From: Ridgeia piscesae
Lineage: Eukaryota > Annelida > Polychaeta > Sabellida > Siboglinidae
DNA length: 64,000 bases
Direction of reading: 5' to 3'
Assembly (NCBI GenBank): GCA_025642075.2
Contig: JAODUO010000043.1
Coordinates: 367,501 to 431,500, forward strand
Below the pieces are notes generated by a model that saw only the letters and a list, made by a program, of their open reading frames with translations, searched no databases and had not been told where the DNA came from. How positions within the stretch are numbered: the first letter of the stretch is position 1; each line of letters starts with the position of its first letter. Below are positions 12,499-25,531 of the stretch, piece by piece. Both the position numbers and the translations under genes were made by a program.

Positions 12499-13285
12499 AG
12501 CCACTTCTCCTTGCTGTGGTCCTCTGCTGTTACCTCGTACTTCTGACAGTTCATTAGCTCTGATCTTTTGTGTACAGAAAAAAAGAAACTAAAAACCTAC
12601 GTTCTTGTCTATCATAGATATTTCCTATGCTCCTAAATGGGGAGAAATTGTTCTAGATTGTGAACACTGCTCACGATCCAAACAGTAGAATCAAGACTGT
12701 ACAACAACAGTACTTTTCAGGATCATGCTGTAATTGTATTCCCTCTCTGTGATATGAAGATTTAGCCTGATTGTTGTACCAAGGAAAAAACAGATGGCAA
12801 ATGGCCATGGAAGCCATTGATTTATGTATGGCCCAGCAATTTTTCATACATGAAAGCTACTCTTCTGAAATATTTCTCAATTATTAATCGGCTTCTCTTC
12901 TGGCTGCCAGTAATCACCGTGCACAGCCACTCGTACAACATGGAAATTATATATGTGACAAGTTAAATAATAAAAACGTAATATAACATAAAATTATTAA
13001 AATTATTTCAATTCAGTGAATTTGCCAGATAGTTGTAATTTGAACATTGCTAAAAGACCTTGATTAGCCGTTTTGGACTGAATATCTTTGAGAACAATGC
13101 AACATCCTGTTATAAAATTATAATTAATAACACATTTAGCATTTATTTATTACACCTTTATTTACGTGTAGGTTATGACTTATGACCCTCAGCATAGCAG
13201 TTAATTGTGGTGTGTAAGTTGCTTGCATCGTGACAACTGCTTTTTGTTTCTCCACACTGCTGTTTGTGACCACTGCTACCTGTAG

Positions 13286-14090
13286 TGGAATGAATGTGCT
13301 TGTGGACAGTTAGTGGCACCACTTTGGAGACATTGTAAAACAGGTTACATCTAGCATAAAGGAATGTGCTTGTGGACAGTTAGTGGCACCACTTTGTAGA
13401 CATTGTAAAACAGGCTACATTATAGTGTAAAGAATGTGCTTGTGAACAGTTAATGGTATCATTTTTTAGACATTTTAAAACAGACTTCATATATTGCAAA
13501 GAATGTGCTTGTGAACAGTTAATGGCACCACTTTGTAGACATTGTAAAACAGGCTACATTATAGTGTAAAGAATGTGCTTGTGAACAGTTAGTGGCACCA
13601 CTTTGTAGGCATTGTAAAACTGGCTACATCTAGTGTAAACAATGTGCTTGTGAACAGTTAGTGGCACCACTTTGTAGACATTGTAAAACAGGCTACATCT
13701 AGTGTAAAGGAATGTGCTTGTGAACAGTTAGTGGCACCACTTTGTAGACATTGTAAAACAGGTTACATCTAGCATAAAGGAATGTGCTTGTGAACAGTTA
13801 GTGGCACCACTTTGTAGGCATTGTAAAACTGGCTACATCTAGTGTAAAGAATGTGCTTGTGAACAGTTAGTGGCACCACTTTGTAGGCATTGTAAAACTG
13901 GCTACATCTAGTGTAAAGAATGTGCTTGTGAACAGTTAGTGGCACCACTTTGTAGGCATTGTAAAACTGGCTACATCTAGTGTAAAGAATGTGCTTGTGA
14001 ACAGTTAGTGGCACCACTTTGTAGGCATTGTAAAACTGGCTACATCTAGTGTAAAGAATGTGCTTGTGAACAGGAAGTGGCACTACTTTG
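13286..14090 (+). repeat. 70-bp minisatellite
   Basis: About eleven copies, each with AATGTGCTTGTGAACAGTTA, GTGGCACCACTTTGTAG and TTGTAAAACAGGCTACAT. The four units from about 13775 are nearly identical. Confidence 0.93.
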
Positions 14091-14474
14091 TCTGCCTTTT
14101 GAGTTCTTTCACTGTGTCCTGCACATTTATTGCTGTGGGCTCATTCTCTGCGTCTCGGCTTTGTGTCGGTGACGAGGCGCTATCATGACAGTGTCGACGT
14201 CTGCACGATTATGAAGCAAAAGTGACACATTTCATGGAAAATCAATCAGTGGCTCTCATTGAACGGCACTTTACTGCCGACCCATTTCCCTTCAGCCACA
14301 CTGCGACCAGTCAGGCACATACGAGCTGGTCATGTTACACATCTGCCACTGTCCGAGTTCGCTTTGCAACATCGAAACTCGCTAATTTTTAAAAGGCTTC
14401 CCAAATTAAGTTTTCGTTTTCTGCATGACGACTGATGATGTTGGTGGAGGCTGATCCTGATTAGGCTGCAGCGG

Positions 14475-14512
14475 ACTGGAGGCTGGAGGCTGGAGGCTGG
14501 AGGCTGGAGGCC
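14475..14512 (+). repeat. 7-bp repeat CTGGAGG
   Basis: Five tandem copies. Confidence 0.85.
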
Positions 14513-15119
14513 GCCACCGGGCACGTTTCATCTTTTACTCTCTCGCCTCAGTTGGCTTATTGATTGGCCATCTTGGTTAGACATCGCCATTGTGGGGTGA
14601 AATTACATACATATACTATAGGGTTGTGTGGGGCTGAAGTTAGGTGATTACTAATTAAAGTAAGTATGGTACCGTCGTTTTACATTGACAATGCAACGAT
14701 ATGGATAATTTTGTTTGAAGACATTCCACGAGATTGCTTAGAGTTGTTTTTCTCTTACTCATCATTCTCTGGTAGATTTCTGAGAGTGAACTGTGGAATT
14801 GTTTTGACATCATGCGTTTAGTATTTGTGTACGTACCATTTTGAAATTCTACCTTAATTTTTATTATTGATCTAAACCACTCTTACTCTGTATAACGCCC
14901 ATGTTAAATATGCTTTGGCAAAATAAAAAATAAACTGGGAAATGTGATGGTAGTCATGGTACCTTTGCCGTCATTCCATTCAAAAGTACTTAAGAAAATG
15001 TACTTAGATATTAGAATTTCTCTCATAACCTGGCATTAAAAGTCAATTTTGTTAAATTACAGTTTGTGTTACATTATTGACAAGCTCTATCTCCTGTTTG
15101 AGAATAAATGAATGCCAGT

Positions 15120-15475
15120 GCCAGATAGAATATGGACCCTGATAGAAAATGGACATGGGGTCCATATTCTATTATAGAATTTGGACCCCCCATTGGAATC
15201 ACAGGTATGGCTCAGTTTCTACATTACTTCAGAAATAAATTATCAACAACTGGGGTCTATTTTCTATAGGGGTCCACATTCTATGAGACATAGAAAATGG
15301 AGCCCTATAGATTCTGGACCTGGGATCCATTTTCTATGGGGGTCCATATTCTATGAGACATATACGATATGGACCCACATAGAATATGGATGCCACCCGG
15401 GTCAAAGTTCTATAATAGAATGTGGGAATATAGACCCAGCATCCATCTTCCATAGGGTCCATATTACTATATGAC
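15120..15475. repeat. Cluster of inverted TCCATATTCTAT-type motifs
   Basis: At least a dozen copies of a 12-16-bp motif, GGGGTCCATATTCTAT and its reverse complement ATAGAATATGGACCCC, with ATTTTC variants, alternate in both orientations over 350 bases. Neighbouring pairs can form hairpins. This is not an ordinary head-to-tail tandem repeat. Confidence 0.75.
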
Positions 15476-16148
15476 ACTGGGTTAAAGACACAGGACAATG
15501 AATAAGATGTGAAGTTTCGTTCCAGTTTCAATGAGAAGATTGAAATGTGAGTTAACTGTAGCAGGACCTTGTAAATAGGCTACATTTACCTGCGAGTCAA
15601 ATTATGCAAAAAAAGAACATTGATTGTGCTTGATGCGACAGACAGAATTCTGTGAACGTCCGTGTCTGCGTCCGTGTCTGCGAGACCCTGTGGCAGGGTT
15701 AGTTCTGTGCCTCGGCATGCCAGGCAGCGTTTAGTGTCATTAACGCCACATCTTGGGAAAATATCACATCATTTCTCCACTTGCGGGGCTGATTTGGCTG
15801 CATGAGCTTTTGCAGTACCATGAACTAAGTGATATTGGCATGCAGCTTGAAACGAATGGCCCTAGAAACACACTAGAAACAGGCCCACTTGATCAATTCC
15901 TAAGTCCTGATGTTGTCATTACTAACATAGCATGATTTCCCTGTGGTAGAGCCAAATGCCAACTTGTGTTTTTGCATGGGTCTGTCTTTATGTCCATTGG
16001 TCAAAAGCCAGACTTCACTATTATTTACGTAAACACGGGATGTTTCATTAAAGGGTATTTTATTGTCAGACGTATGATTGTATCATCACAGACTATTTGG
16101 ACAAATGGACATTTAATCAGCTATACAAACATAGTTCCCTCTTTTTAT

Positions 16149-16152
<4 letters not shown>

Positions 16153-16190
<38 letters not shown>
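16153..16190. repeat. TA tract
   Basis: About 19 TA units followed by AATAATAATAA. Confidence 0.92.
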
Positions 16191-16194
<4 letters not shown>

Positions 16195-16239
16195 ATAATA
16201 AACAATGTACATTGAACAAAATTATCAGTGTTTCATTAA

Positions 16240-16575
16240 CACTTTTTACAACTGCATTGTTTCATTACATTTTTTATGTCCCAGAACAATGTAGTGGAAT
16301 CTTTCCATATGTTAAACCGAGATTCCGTTATATGACTATGGTTACAAGATCTATTTTTTCTCGCTCTATACCACTTTTGAAGTCTGAATTGGCTTCCTGT
16401 ATGATATCGTGTGACATTTAAGATCTGTTTCATTATGTACCAGGCAAGTAAGCCCAGTAAGCAAACGCCATATTTCCATTCACTGCTTACTCCTGTCAGA
16501 AACCCTATCAAGCATCGATCATCTTATTCTGACCTACTTGTTGTTCTTAGAATCAAGACTTAATACTGGAACTTG
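16240..16575 (+). mobile_element. Degraded L2/CR1-like LINE fragment
   Basis: Across two frames the sequence reads IPLLKSELAS..., then ICFIMYQA, then SLLTPVRNPIKHRSS and DLLVVLRIKT. These are the order and wording of the C-terminal reverse transcriptase region of L2/CR1-type non-LTR elements. Stops and frame changes make it a dead remnant. Confidence 0.7.
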
Positions 16576-17571
16576 GGCTGGTTATGTCGCTGCACTAACT
16601 CTGGAAGACACCAGGGTAGTGTTATATCAGTTGAAAATTTAAAAGAATTTTATTTCAGTTAAAAACTTATCTTTTCCACTTTAACTTTGCCACCACAGCT
16701 CCCTGTGTGTGACAACTGGAATACTCGTGATGGATTCTGAGACTGGTCAATTCTTTTTATATCTTGATGTACCTGTGAGCTTAGTTCCAAGGATGTTGGT
16801 GCAATAGAAGTTATCGTTGTATTATGTTATTATATTAATTATTATACAGCTAAAATGTCACGATGTGGGCCTAAAGAGGCAGGGTTACATCTGTGCAAAG
16901 CTTGTTAATGCAAATGTCAAGATCATGACATGTACACGTGGCACGTACATAGATGTGATCGTCACATGAGGTGTCGGCAATGACAGCGTGTCTTGCAGGG
17001 TGTGACACCCGCCGTGAAGTTGTCATGCGTCACACATTAACTGTCCTGCCCGTGTCATTGGCTGGTTAGTTAGCTGTGACTGGCCCGACAAAGTGGCTTA
17101 GTTGGTTTAGTTAACGGCTGATGCAGTCATTATATTCCCGTCAGTTCCACAAGGCTGTCACATTGGACACATGCGCACTGCTTCAGTGGAACTCTCTGAC
17201 CCTCGACTTGTCGCAAATGAACAGCCGGCTCTAACAACATCACGAATACAGGGGAATGATCGAATGAGACCAACTCACATGTGCAGTCAGTCTCCCTTAT
17301 TTATGTTTAGCTTTGCATTTAAAATGTGTTTTATTTAATAATAATTATGGTATAGATTATTTGAGAAGTGCAATGTGTCCAGATAGCAATCTGCACAAAG
17401 GTGCTGACAATCGTAGAGTATAAATAAAATATTATGTTAAATGACCTAAACATATTAAATAGAAGTATTAAATTGAATGTAAAAGAACACGAGTTTAAAA
17501 AGTTGTATAAAATGTGTGGCTGATCAAGAAATTGTAACTATTGCTTTTGCTAGAAAATAAGAAGTCTAATT

Positions 17572-17680
17572 TGTGATGGCCGAGACCTGTCCACCCGTCA
17601 TTTGGATGGGAAAAAAACGAATATGGACGGGTAGATATGGGTGGGCGGGTAAAAAACTGAAGGAGCAAAAAAGGTCTTCC
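17572..17680 (-). repeat. Interspersed repeat, copy iii (reverse)
   Basis: On the minus strand it reads TTTTTTGCTCCTTCAG, TTTTTTACCCGCCCACCC, ATATCTACCCGTCC and CCCATCCAAATGACGGGTGG, matching copies i and ii. Confidence 0.62.
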
Positions 17681-18359
17681 AAAACCCTAAATATTGTTAG
17701 TTATGCCTTGAAAGTGAGTGTAAATGGTGTCACATGTGTGTTTGTAGTCCATTTCATGCCATCAGACACATTTAAAAGTTTGTAAACTGGCTTAACGGTT
17801 AACATCCATGTGTCCACCAAAACATGTGTGACTGGCAATAATTTTATCCTGCATAAAGCCCTGCAGCAAATACACGCGATTGTCTGTGTGCGAAAGGAAT
17901 CCTGCAGAGAAACATTAGTTACGACTCAGCCTCATCTGTTTGTGTCAACAACGCAAAGTTACGCCAATACAAGAGATAATAGATTACTGTTATCATCCCA
18001 TTTGTACAGTTTCATTGTGATTGTCTTGTGGCCAGCCCCCGTTTGATGTGAGGGATGGGGGAAGAGGTCTAATCTGGTGATGTCCACCACACATGTCTGT
18101 GTGCGTCATCAAAGGACTAATGGGCTGTCAGTGATTGTTTCCGGCTATGTCTGTCCATTGTGATTAGAGAACGTTGTGTCAGCTCTGTGGGCAGTTGTAG
18201 CATTGACTTCATCACTGGTTGGACATCCTTCAGTTGCAGGTGATGCATTAACAATTCATTCAGAAGTGCAACTAGTGGTTTTTATGGAAGTTTAGATGTG
18301 CAGCTAGCCTGTATGAAATGCCACAGAATTTCATGTAATAATTTTAACAAGACAAGATT

Positions 18360-20060
18360 TAACAAGATTGCCACCTAGAGATTCAACTCTAGATGGCAGG
18401 TGGACTAGGAAGCCATTTGGCTTATCGAGAGTCCAACCTATCTATCTAAGTATACCCCGCCCTTCTTAGGTATATGTCGATTTTATTTTTAAATATATTA
18501 ACACTACTAGCACCTACACAATCAGCTGATAATCTGTTCCATTCGTTTACTGTTCTTTGTGAAAATGAAAATTTTCTAATATCTAGTCTAAACTGCTTCT
18601 TTGCTAATGTAACTCCATGTCCTCTAGTCCTTCTCTCTTCCTTGACTGTGAAAAAAATATTTCTGTCAACATTTTCATATCCATTCAATATTTTAAACAC
18701 CTCAATCTGATCTCCTCTCAATCTTCTGGTTTCTAGTGTTGTTAAACCACATTCTTTTAGACGCATTTCATAACTAACATTCCTGAGTTTTGGTATCATT
18801 TTGGTTGCTCTCCTTTGTACTCTTTCTAGCATATCAATATCCTTCTTGCGATATGGCCTCCATGCTTGTATACAATATTCTAAGTGAGGCCTAACTATTG
18901 TTTTATACAGCGGTATTATTAGTTCTTTTTCTTTGTAATCTATATTTCGCCTAATTAATCCAAGAATCTGGTTTCCCTTCGCTGCTGCAATTCCACACTG
19001 CTCTGATACCTTCATGTCAGCACTAATAGTTAACCCTAAGTCCTTTTCCTTTAAGGTAGTATTTAGTACAGTATCACCCATTGTATATTGTGCATCTTCA
19101 TTCCCACGTCCTGTGTGAAGGCACTTACACTTTCCAAAATTAAACAGCATTTGCCACTTCTCAGACCATTCTATCAACTTATTAAGATCATCTTGTAAAT
19201 GCTGTCTATCTGCATCACTTTTAATTTTCCTAAACACTTTTGTGTCGTCCGCAAACTTCAACACCTTGCTTGTTATGTCATCATCCAAATCATTGATATA
19301 TATTAAGAATAAAATAGGTCCCAGTACTGATCCCTGCGGTACTCCACTCAAAACCGATTTCCAGTTTGAAACCTCCCCATCAACTACTACTCTTTGTCTT
19401 CTATCAATAAGCCATTTTTCTATCCAGTTGATCATTCCATTTCCCATGCCATGGGCCTTTAGTTTAAGTAGTAGTCTTTGGTGTGGCACTTTGTCAAAGG
19501 CTTTTTTTAAAATCTAAGTAGATTATATCTACTGGTGATCCCTCATCTATCTACCCACTTTGTGACATCTTCCAAAAAACATAACATATTTGTTAAGCAT
19601 GACCTCGCTTTTAAAAACCCATGTTGAGATGGGTTTATCAATTTATTTTTAACAAGAAAATCAACCAGGTGATCTTTAATTAGTCTTTCTAATAGTTTGC
19701 AAATCACCGATGTTAAACTCACTGGTCTATAGTTCTCTGACTTGTTTCTCGGAACCTTTTTTAAATAATGGTATAATGTTTGCTTCTTTCCATTCTAACG
19801 GAACTATTCCCTCCTCTAATGACAAATTGAACACTGTTGCAAGCGGTATGCTGATTTGTTCTACAATTTCCAATATTAATTTGGGAGGAATCCCATCCAC
19901 TCCAGGTGATTTATTATCCTTCATATCTCTTATTTTCATAGCTACCATTGTTGGGGTTACAATTAGTTGTCCTAAATAGTCAAACTCTCTCCCTTCGAAC
20001 TTAGTCTCAAGTACTGGTAATATACTAATAATAATAATGTAGAAATTCATATACCACCTG
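18360..20060 (-). mobile_element. CR1/jockey-like LINE, 5'-truncated, in antisense
   Basis: The minus strand encodes the reverse transcriptase of a non-LTR retrotransposon. From 20050 to 19727 it has NKSPGVDGIPPKLI and PLEWKEANIIPLFKKG. From 19489 to 18446 it has a 347-codon block with SGVPQGSVLGPILFLIYIND, the catalytic FADD (FADDTKVF), HLEYCIQAWRPY, VQRRATKMIPKLR and a C-terminal SQRTVNEWNRLSAD. The 3' untranslated part runs to about 18360. The endonuclease half is missing (5' truncation near 20050). At least three frameshifts, near 19750, 19540 and 19505, break the RT. Retrotransposition function is lost, but divergence looks modest. Confidence 0.9.
18446..19489 (-). pseudogene. Reverse transcriptase remnant (C-terminal block) of the LINE
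   Basis: The largest uninterrupted part of the LINE reading frame: the RT palm with the FADD motif, the thumb and the typical C-terminal domain, ending in a TAA stop at 18446. It is out of frame with the upstream RT part because of the breaks around 19505-19750, so it is a broken copy rather than a host gene. Confidence 0.88.
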
Positions 20061-21949
20061 AATCCACTTCAAGATAAAATGCTCCCAGAGAACTGAATAA
20101 ATTAAATAACACTAAAGTATAAATTTAAAAACAACTATTCTAGTAATAATTTTTTTAAATATATAATAGAGTTTCTAATCTTACTACACAAACGTTTCTT
20201 CCTGTGTTAATTAGAATTGAACTATCACTATGTAAATTGGTATATAATTATAATTGTTTTAAGGTAAACTGGTTCTTAAAATAGTAAAAAACATGTATTG
20301 TCTGTATAAAATTCCCTGACTTTCCCATTTGAACAGTACCTTAAAACACAATGCAGGTATCATTTGGCGACCTGATCTTTGATCTTGCTTTGTGAAAGTG
20401 AAAGCTCTTGTTAAGGGTCCTGTCACCAGAATAAGTGCACATTTCCCAATTTGTCTCCTGTCTCCAAGACATATCATCCACCTGGCTTGCAATCTAGCAA
20501 GTTGTAACACTGCAACTTAGCACCTTCATAAAACATGGGAAAAGTCTATTTTAAATTGTTAGCCAGATTACCCCACATGCAGACATCTATTAAAATGTCA
20601 CAGACATGAAATGTTGTGCCTGTAAAGTTACAACAATTGACATGTTTAATGATCTTATGCATTTAGAACTCTAGAAATAGGAATGAGACGTTTTGGTCGT
20701 TAGATCAGGTGTGATTAGTTCATCTTCAAATGGTTTGATGTAGTAAAGAAAAGGTTCATTAATTGATGCAATTACAGGACAAAACTGCACATCTATTTGA
20801 GTCTATAATGGTTTAAACGATAAAGTTTGTATTATGACTGGTACAAAAGGTACTGGTAATGTTCATATAAGGATAGGTTCACACAAGGCAGCCTTTAGCT
20901 GTCATACTTAAACCTACATTCACAGATTTCTGACAAATCATATTGATCAGTTAAGGTTCCCACAGCCTCTCTTTCACTCCACTTACCACAGGTTGGCAAC
21001 ATCTGCCTTCCTGGCCACGGCTGTTTCATATAAAACGTACATTAAGTAATTTTATTGTTCCAAGTAGAAGTTTGTTTCTGACGTATTTGATTGGTTGTAA
21101 TGCTCAGACTAGCAACACCTTAGCACAGGTAGGTAATTAATGTCATCTAGCGGTGTCACTGTGAAATGTCAGAGTTCAAGATGACACATGATGAAGTTCA
21201 AACAGATGTGTCTGACAAGAAGGACAAATAAGAAACACGTGTCTCTGTGGTGTGTGAAGATCAGAGAGTGAATGGCGCATTAGGTTTGTGTTGTGGAACA
21301 TCACAGGAATGAATGATCATTAACGTTGATCATCAATGCATTTGTACAGATGAAAGTGTAGACAGAATTAGACGTAACCACAGCTGCTTTCAAGGTTTTG
21401 CTGCCGCAGCATCATCTTTGGCGTGCAGACGTATGTTCGATTGGTAAACAATGAGACAGACAGCGAGCATGCAGCAACACGGCCAATAAGATATGACGCG
21501 GCTTGACAGGAAATTGCACGGCGCAACGTTGGCGGTAATGGACTGCTGCCCCAGTAATGTAGCATCATTAGAATTTCAGAGGAAATTATGATATAAGATT
21601 CCATCAGAGGACTGATTTACTCGATGCACGTACACCTCAGGGAAATTACATACATGTTGACATCTTGCATGGTCATTTTGTTTTAGTGGACAGCCCTGTA
21701 TTAATACGTGATAACTGTGCCATGTTTGCAAGCATTTCTAGTTTGCACTTTTCTGTTTTGGGAGGTGCTGTTTTGGAATGTTCTGGAGTTAGATTTCTTT
21801 ACAACGGTTGCTTGTGTGATGTGTTTTGTTGCACAACAGTTTCTGGATGTGATAGTTATATTTTGGTTTGGAATTATGTATTACTAAAACAAGAATAATA
21901 ATTTTCAGATGTGTCGAATATTAAAGTTAACAGTGTCACATTTTCATGT

Positions 21950-22325
21950 ACAGTTAACCATGTGTTCTCTTGTTCCTCTTGATCCCTTGCGGGATGGGGG
22001 CTGACACATGTTGCCTCCTCTGCTGTTCTTGTCAGTTCCTTCCAAGCTCCCATGTCTTTCTTCTGCACAGAGCACCCATTCGTGGCTGTTCCTGCCACGA
22101 CTCCTCAGGTCTCTTGTCAGGCTGTCTCCCCATCTCAGCCTCGGTCTTCCCCTTCTCCACCTACCTTCTTCATCTGCTTCCCACACTATTTTTTCAGTCT
22201 GTCATTGTCCATTCTCTTTACATGACCTGTCCACCTCATTTTGCTCCCAACTACTTTCATCTTTAGGAGTTTTTTCATTCTAATCTATCTCAATTCCATC
22301 ATCGTCCTTGTATCATGTCACATCA
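21950..22325 (-). mobile_element. LINE C-terminal fragment, antisense
   Basis: On the minus strand: MKWTGHVKRMDNDRL, then WEADEEGRWRRGRPRLRWGD and SLTRDLRSRG. GHVxRM...GRPxxRWxDxxxxDL is the standard C-terminal end of many animal non-LTR retrotransposons. A stop separates the first two parts and the catalytic RT region is absent. Confidence 0.78.
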
Positions 22326-24776
22326 GTCTACATAGTCTTTACCAGTGCACTTTAATGACCCTGAAATGGTTGAACTTTGTATGTAGGACATTTCTTTACA
22401 TGGTCATTTGGCCGAAGGTATATTTGGATTAATGGGAGCTTTCTGGTCTGGTGTGGTGTTGGTTTGTTACTACATGTATCAAGAAGAGAGACTGGTAGAA
22501 GAGACAGACACTTGCTACACCGGGTGAGAAACTGATGCGAGTGCAGACAGTGTAGATGGAGGAGATGTTAAGCTGATGGTGAGACTAGTTGCACCCGCAA
22601 TTCACATCAACTTGATGTTATTAGAGCTCGCTGGCAGCGCGGATAAAAAGCCGTTCACTGGAAACAGCTTGTTCTGACTGTAAGATGGTCGGGTTCACTT
22701 TACGTAACTCACAGCCGCGACACCGGATGATTGGTGGAAACGATAATGATGACGCATGACCAGAGCCCATTCTCAGACACAGCCCCGAAGTGAGGTAATT
22801 CTCTCGCACGCTTATGGCCAATCAAACTGGCGTGAGTTAGTGATAAGTTTTCTCTCCCGATGGTCCATATGGAGTGAAGGAGATACCACAGAGGCACGCT
22901 GCACTTAGTCGACTCATGACTCCGCCGTGTTTTATGTGTGGAATGTTCTTCTACTGATGTTAAATCGGGAAAGGTCACATAGATACTGTGTCACTTGGTG
23001 TCACATTATAAACTCGCTTATTGCATTGTTATGCTTTTATTTAGCAAGCTTAGTTGAGTTAACATGGTTATACAGAGGACACATGGCGGCAGTATCTCAA
23101 TTTATACTGCAACTTTACGTCGCTTGGACTAAATAAAAAGGAATTTTGTGAGACGTTCACAAGTGGCCGTGCTATCACCTGGAGAAATGGCACCGGTATT
23201 AGCTAGGAGAGATTGGTGCACCCCTAGTTGGGATCATTCATTATTCAGTATGCACACTCAAGGAGGACTGGTTTTCTTTTAAATTCCAGGGGGACTCAGG
23301 TCTCAATACTCATGCTTGATTTCTGTTCCCCCCACTGCCTCCGTCCACTGTGCTTGCAATTCTGCACTTTTGTTTCCACCAACAATGACCATTCTCATGT
23401 ATCTTTTTTCTCTGTGATGCTCCCAAGCCAGCCATATCTATCTTTATACAGGACATACATGTTTTCTAAAGGTTCTACTCATTTTCGATCTTTAACTGGA
23501 AGGTAAAATAGAGGTTAAATAGGTCTGTTAGAAGCTGGAAAGTAAAACTATCCAAAAACATTGATCTGAAAGTCAAGTCCTTGCCAGATTAGGACAACTA
23601 CCAGGAAACAGTATGACTTAGAAAAGGTAGGATAACTTGGGAATGTGAAGTCTAGGAGTAGGCCAGATGGAGTAGATGAAGTGACTAGTGATTACACCAA
23701 CAGTGTAACTAAGGCTGCTGCTTTGAGTCATCACCTTCAGATAGTGTTTAACACAGATTCGTTGAATACAACCCTGGATACAGCTTCTGTTGCCAACATA
23801 GACGTGTTTGCTTTGTCAGTAGGTGGTGTCTACAGCCTAGCCAGACCACACAGTTAATATTTTATAGCCTGGCACATTCTAAAATAGACTTGTTAAATTT
23901 TTTTTGTTTTGTCTGGTGAAATGTTGTGATAAAAAAGCGCAGAAACTTGTTTCTTTATATGAGCAACATAATTATAATCTTACATTTATTGTCCGGCTGA
24001 CAATGTTTATTGTTGTTCAGTTTCACATAGAATGGTGGGCTAATTGGGAGGAGGTTTAAGTCTAGAACCTGGCTGCAACAACTCTGCACATACCAAGAGC
24101 ATAGCATCTAGTTAAATAAGACAATTTAGTCAAACAAACCTCTTGGGTTTACTCCGTAAATATGCTGATTTCAAATAACAAGATTAAGTGCACTTTTTAA
24201 TGGATATAGTATGAATTTATGTCATTAAGTTCTGCAATAGAACATGTGTTAATCTCAGATACTGCAAGAACTGACAGCATCTCCAGCACCCTGTAAACAT
24301 ACCGGGCAAAAGTCAAGATCTGTGATGTTTCCTGTTTGATTCAGGACAGGAAACTTGTGATATTAACTTTAATTATATATAATTATACATGTAAGTACTG
24401 CCCTCTTGTGGGATAAGTACACAAATGTGGCTGCCATCTGGTGGGCATAAAACAGACTAAATTAGAACAGCCCTACCATACTTGGTGAGATGTTGGCCTG
24501 TATTGCGCAACGTGTGTGCCGTGACAAGAAGGCCCGGTGTGTGTGATGTATGGCCAGAGAGCATGGCTGTGTTCTCTCTGCTGTGGCACACCTCAAATAT
24601 CTGTTTGTATTGTGCAGACAACTTCATTCATTGCCCAGTTGAGGCGAGTGCATGTTAATCTGTGGCTAGCATGCCACCAGGTCATCTAGCAGCCCCTATC
24701 ACAGCACTGCTCAAGTAGGAGCTGGAGACAGATGCCGTAAATGACTGTATAGACGCCTATTGTAATAGTGAAAGAG

Positions 24777-24777
<1 letters not shown>

Positions 24778-24808
<31 letters not shown>

Positions 24809-25260
24809 GCGTGTGCGTGTGCGTGTGCGTGTGCGTGTGCGTGTGCGTGTGGGTGTGCGTGTGCGTGAGGGTGAGGGTGAGGGTGAGGAGGGAGGGAAGG
24901 GGAGGGAGGGGGAGGGAGGGAGGGGGAGAGGGAGAGAGATGTGAGAGAGAGAGAGGTGGTAGTGAGTGGTGGTGGTGGTGGTGGTGGTGGTGGTGGTGAG
25001 TGAGTGAGTGAGTGAGTGAGTGAGTGAGTGAGTGAGTGAGTGCCTGCGTGCGTGAGTGAGTGAGTGAGTGAGTGAGTGAGTGAGTGAGTGAGTGATTGTG
25101 TGTGAGTGAGTGAGTGGAGTGTGTGAGAGTGAATGAGTGAGTGTGTATGTGCATGTTAGGAAGTGAGTGAGTGAGTGATCGAGCGAGTGAGCATATGCGT
25201 GCATGCATTTATGTGTGTGCATGTATGTGTGTGTGTGTTTGCATACATGTGTGTGCATGT
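24778..25260 (+). repeat. Compound microsatellite
   Basis: In order: GT/GTGC, GTGAGG, GGGA-rich, GGT, then GAGT and GTAT/GCAT units. It ends about 140 bases before exon 2. Confidence 0.95.
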
Positions 25261-25396
25261 GTATGTCCAGTGAAACTATATATTGAAAAAGAAAAAATTT
25301 CCATGCAATTTCCAGCTATCTTGGGTTTGTTTTAATAAAGTGATGAACACATTGTTCCCCACACAAACCACTGACCACTAGCACTGTGTGTTTCAG

Positions 25397-25531
25397 TTGA
25401 GCACAGAATGGAGCCAAATCGAAGTGATAGACCTACTCAACGACGGCTCCGGGCTCGGCTTTGGCATCATCGGTGGCAAGAGCACTGGCGTTGTCGTCAA
25501 GACCATCCTACCTGGGGGAGTGGCAGACAAG
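25397..25531 (+). CDS. MPDZ: Exon 2: first half of PDZ2
   Basis: Forty-five codons, phase 0 at both ends, between the acceptor TTTCAG and the donor GTCAGT. Residues 96-140. It encodes the first strands of PDZ2 with the carboxylate-binding loop GLGFGIIGG and the strand [16 protein letters not shown]. The pair [14 protein letters not shown] and [10 protein letters not shown] is close to the known MPDZ/PATJ PDZ2, which makes this the most diagnostic exon for the family. The domain continues directly in exon 3. The intron before it is about 19 kb, the longest seen in the window. Confidence 0.95.

Larger units (their letters stand above)
6232..25396 (+). other. Intron 1, about 19.2 kb
   Basis: No exon with a fitting phase was found. 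Contents listed separately: SINE copy B, two copies of an interspersed repeat, five minisatellites, an inverted-motif cluster, an L2-like scrap, an antisense CR1-like LINE, an antisense LINE end and a compound microsatellite. Nothing recognisable was seen in 6966-7777, 8936-9499, 10744-11724 (apart from a 9-bp hairpin), 12499-13285, 14513-15119, 15476-16152, 16576-17571, 17681-18359, 20061-21949 and 22326-24777. Confidence 0.8.

Noticed and set aside
11856..12554. Minus-strand frame of about 230 codons with Arg-Ala-Asp-Tyr repeats
   Set aside because: 15-bp minisatellite, a multiple of three; nothing else in it.
19242..19979. Plus-strand open frames over the LINE
   Set aside because: Shadows of the antisense reverse transcriptase.
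22640..22900. Possible alternative promoter (slightly GC-richer stretch with a CCAAT)
   Set aside because: No TATA, initiator or following first exon could be supported.
24868..24890. GTGAGG run resembling a telomere-like repeat
   Set aside because: It is a short part of a compound GT/GA-rich microsatellite and not the TTAGGG repeat of animals.
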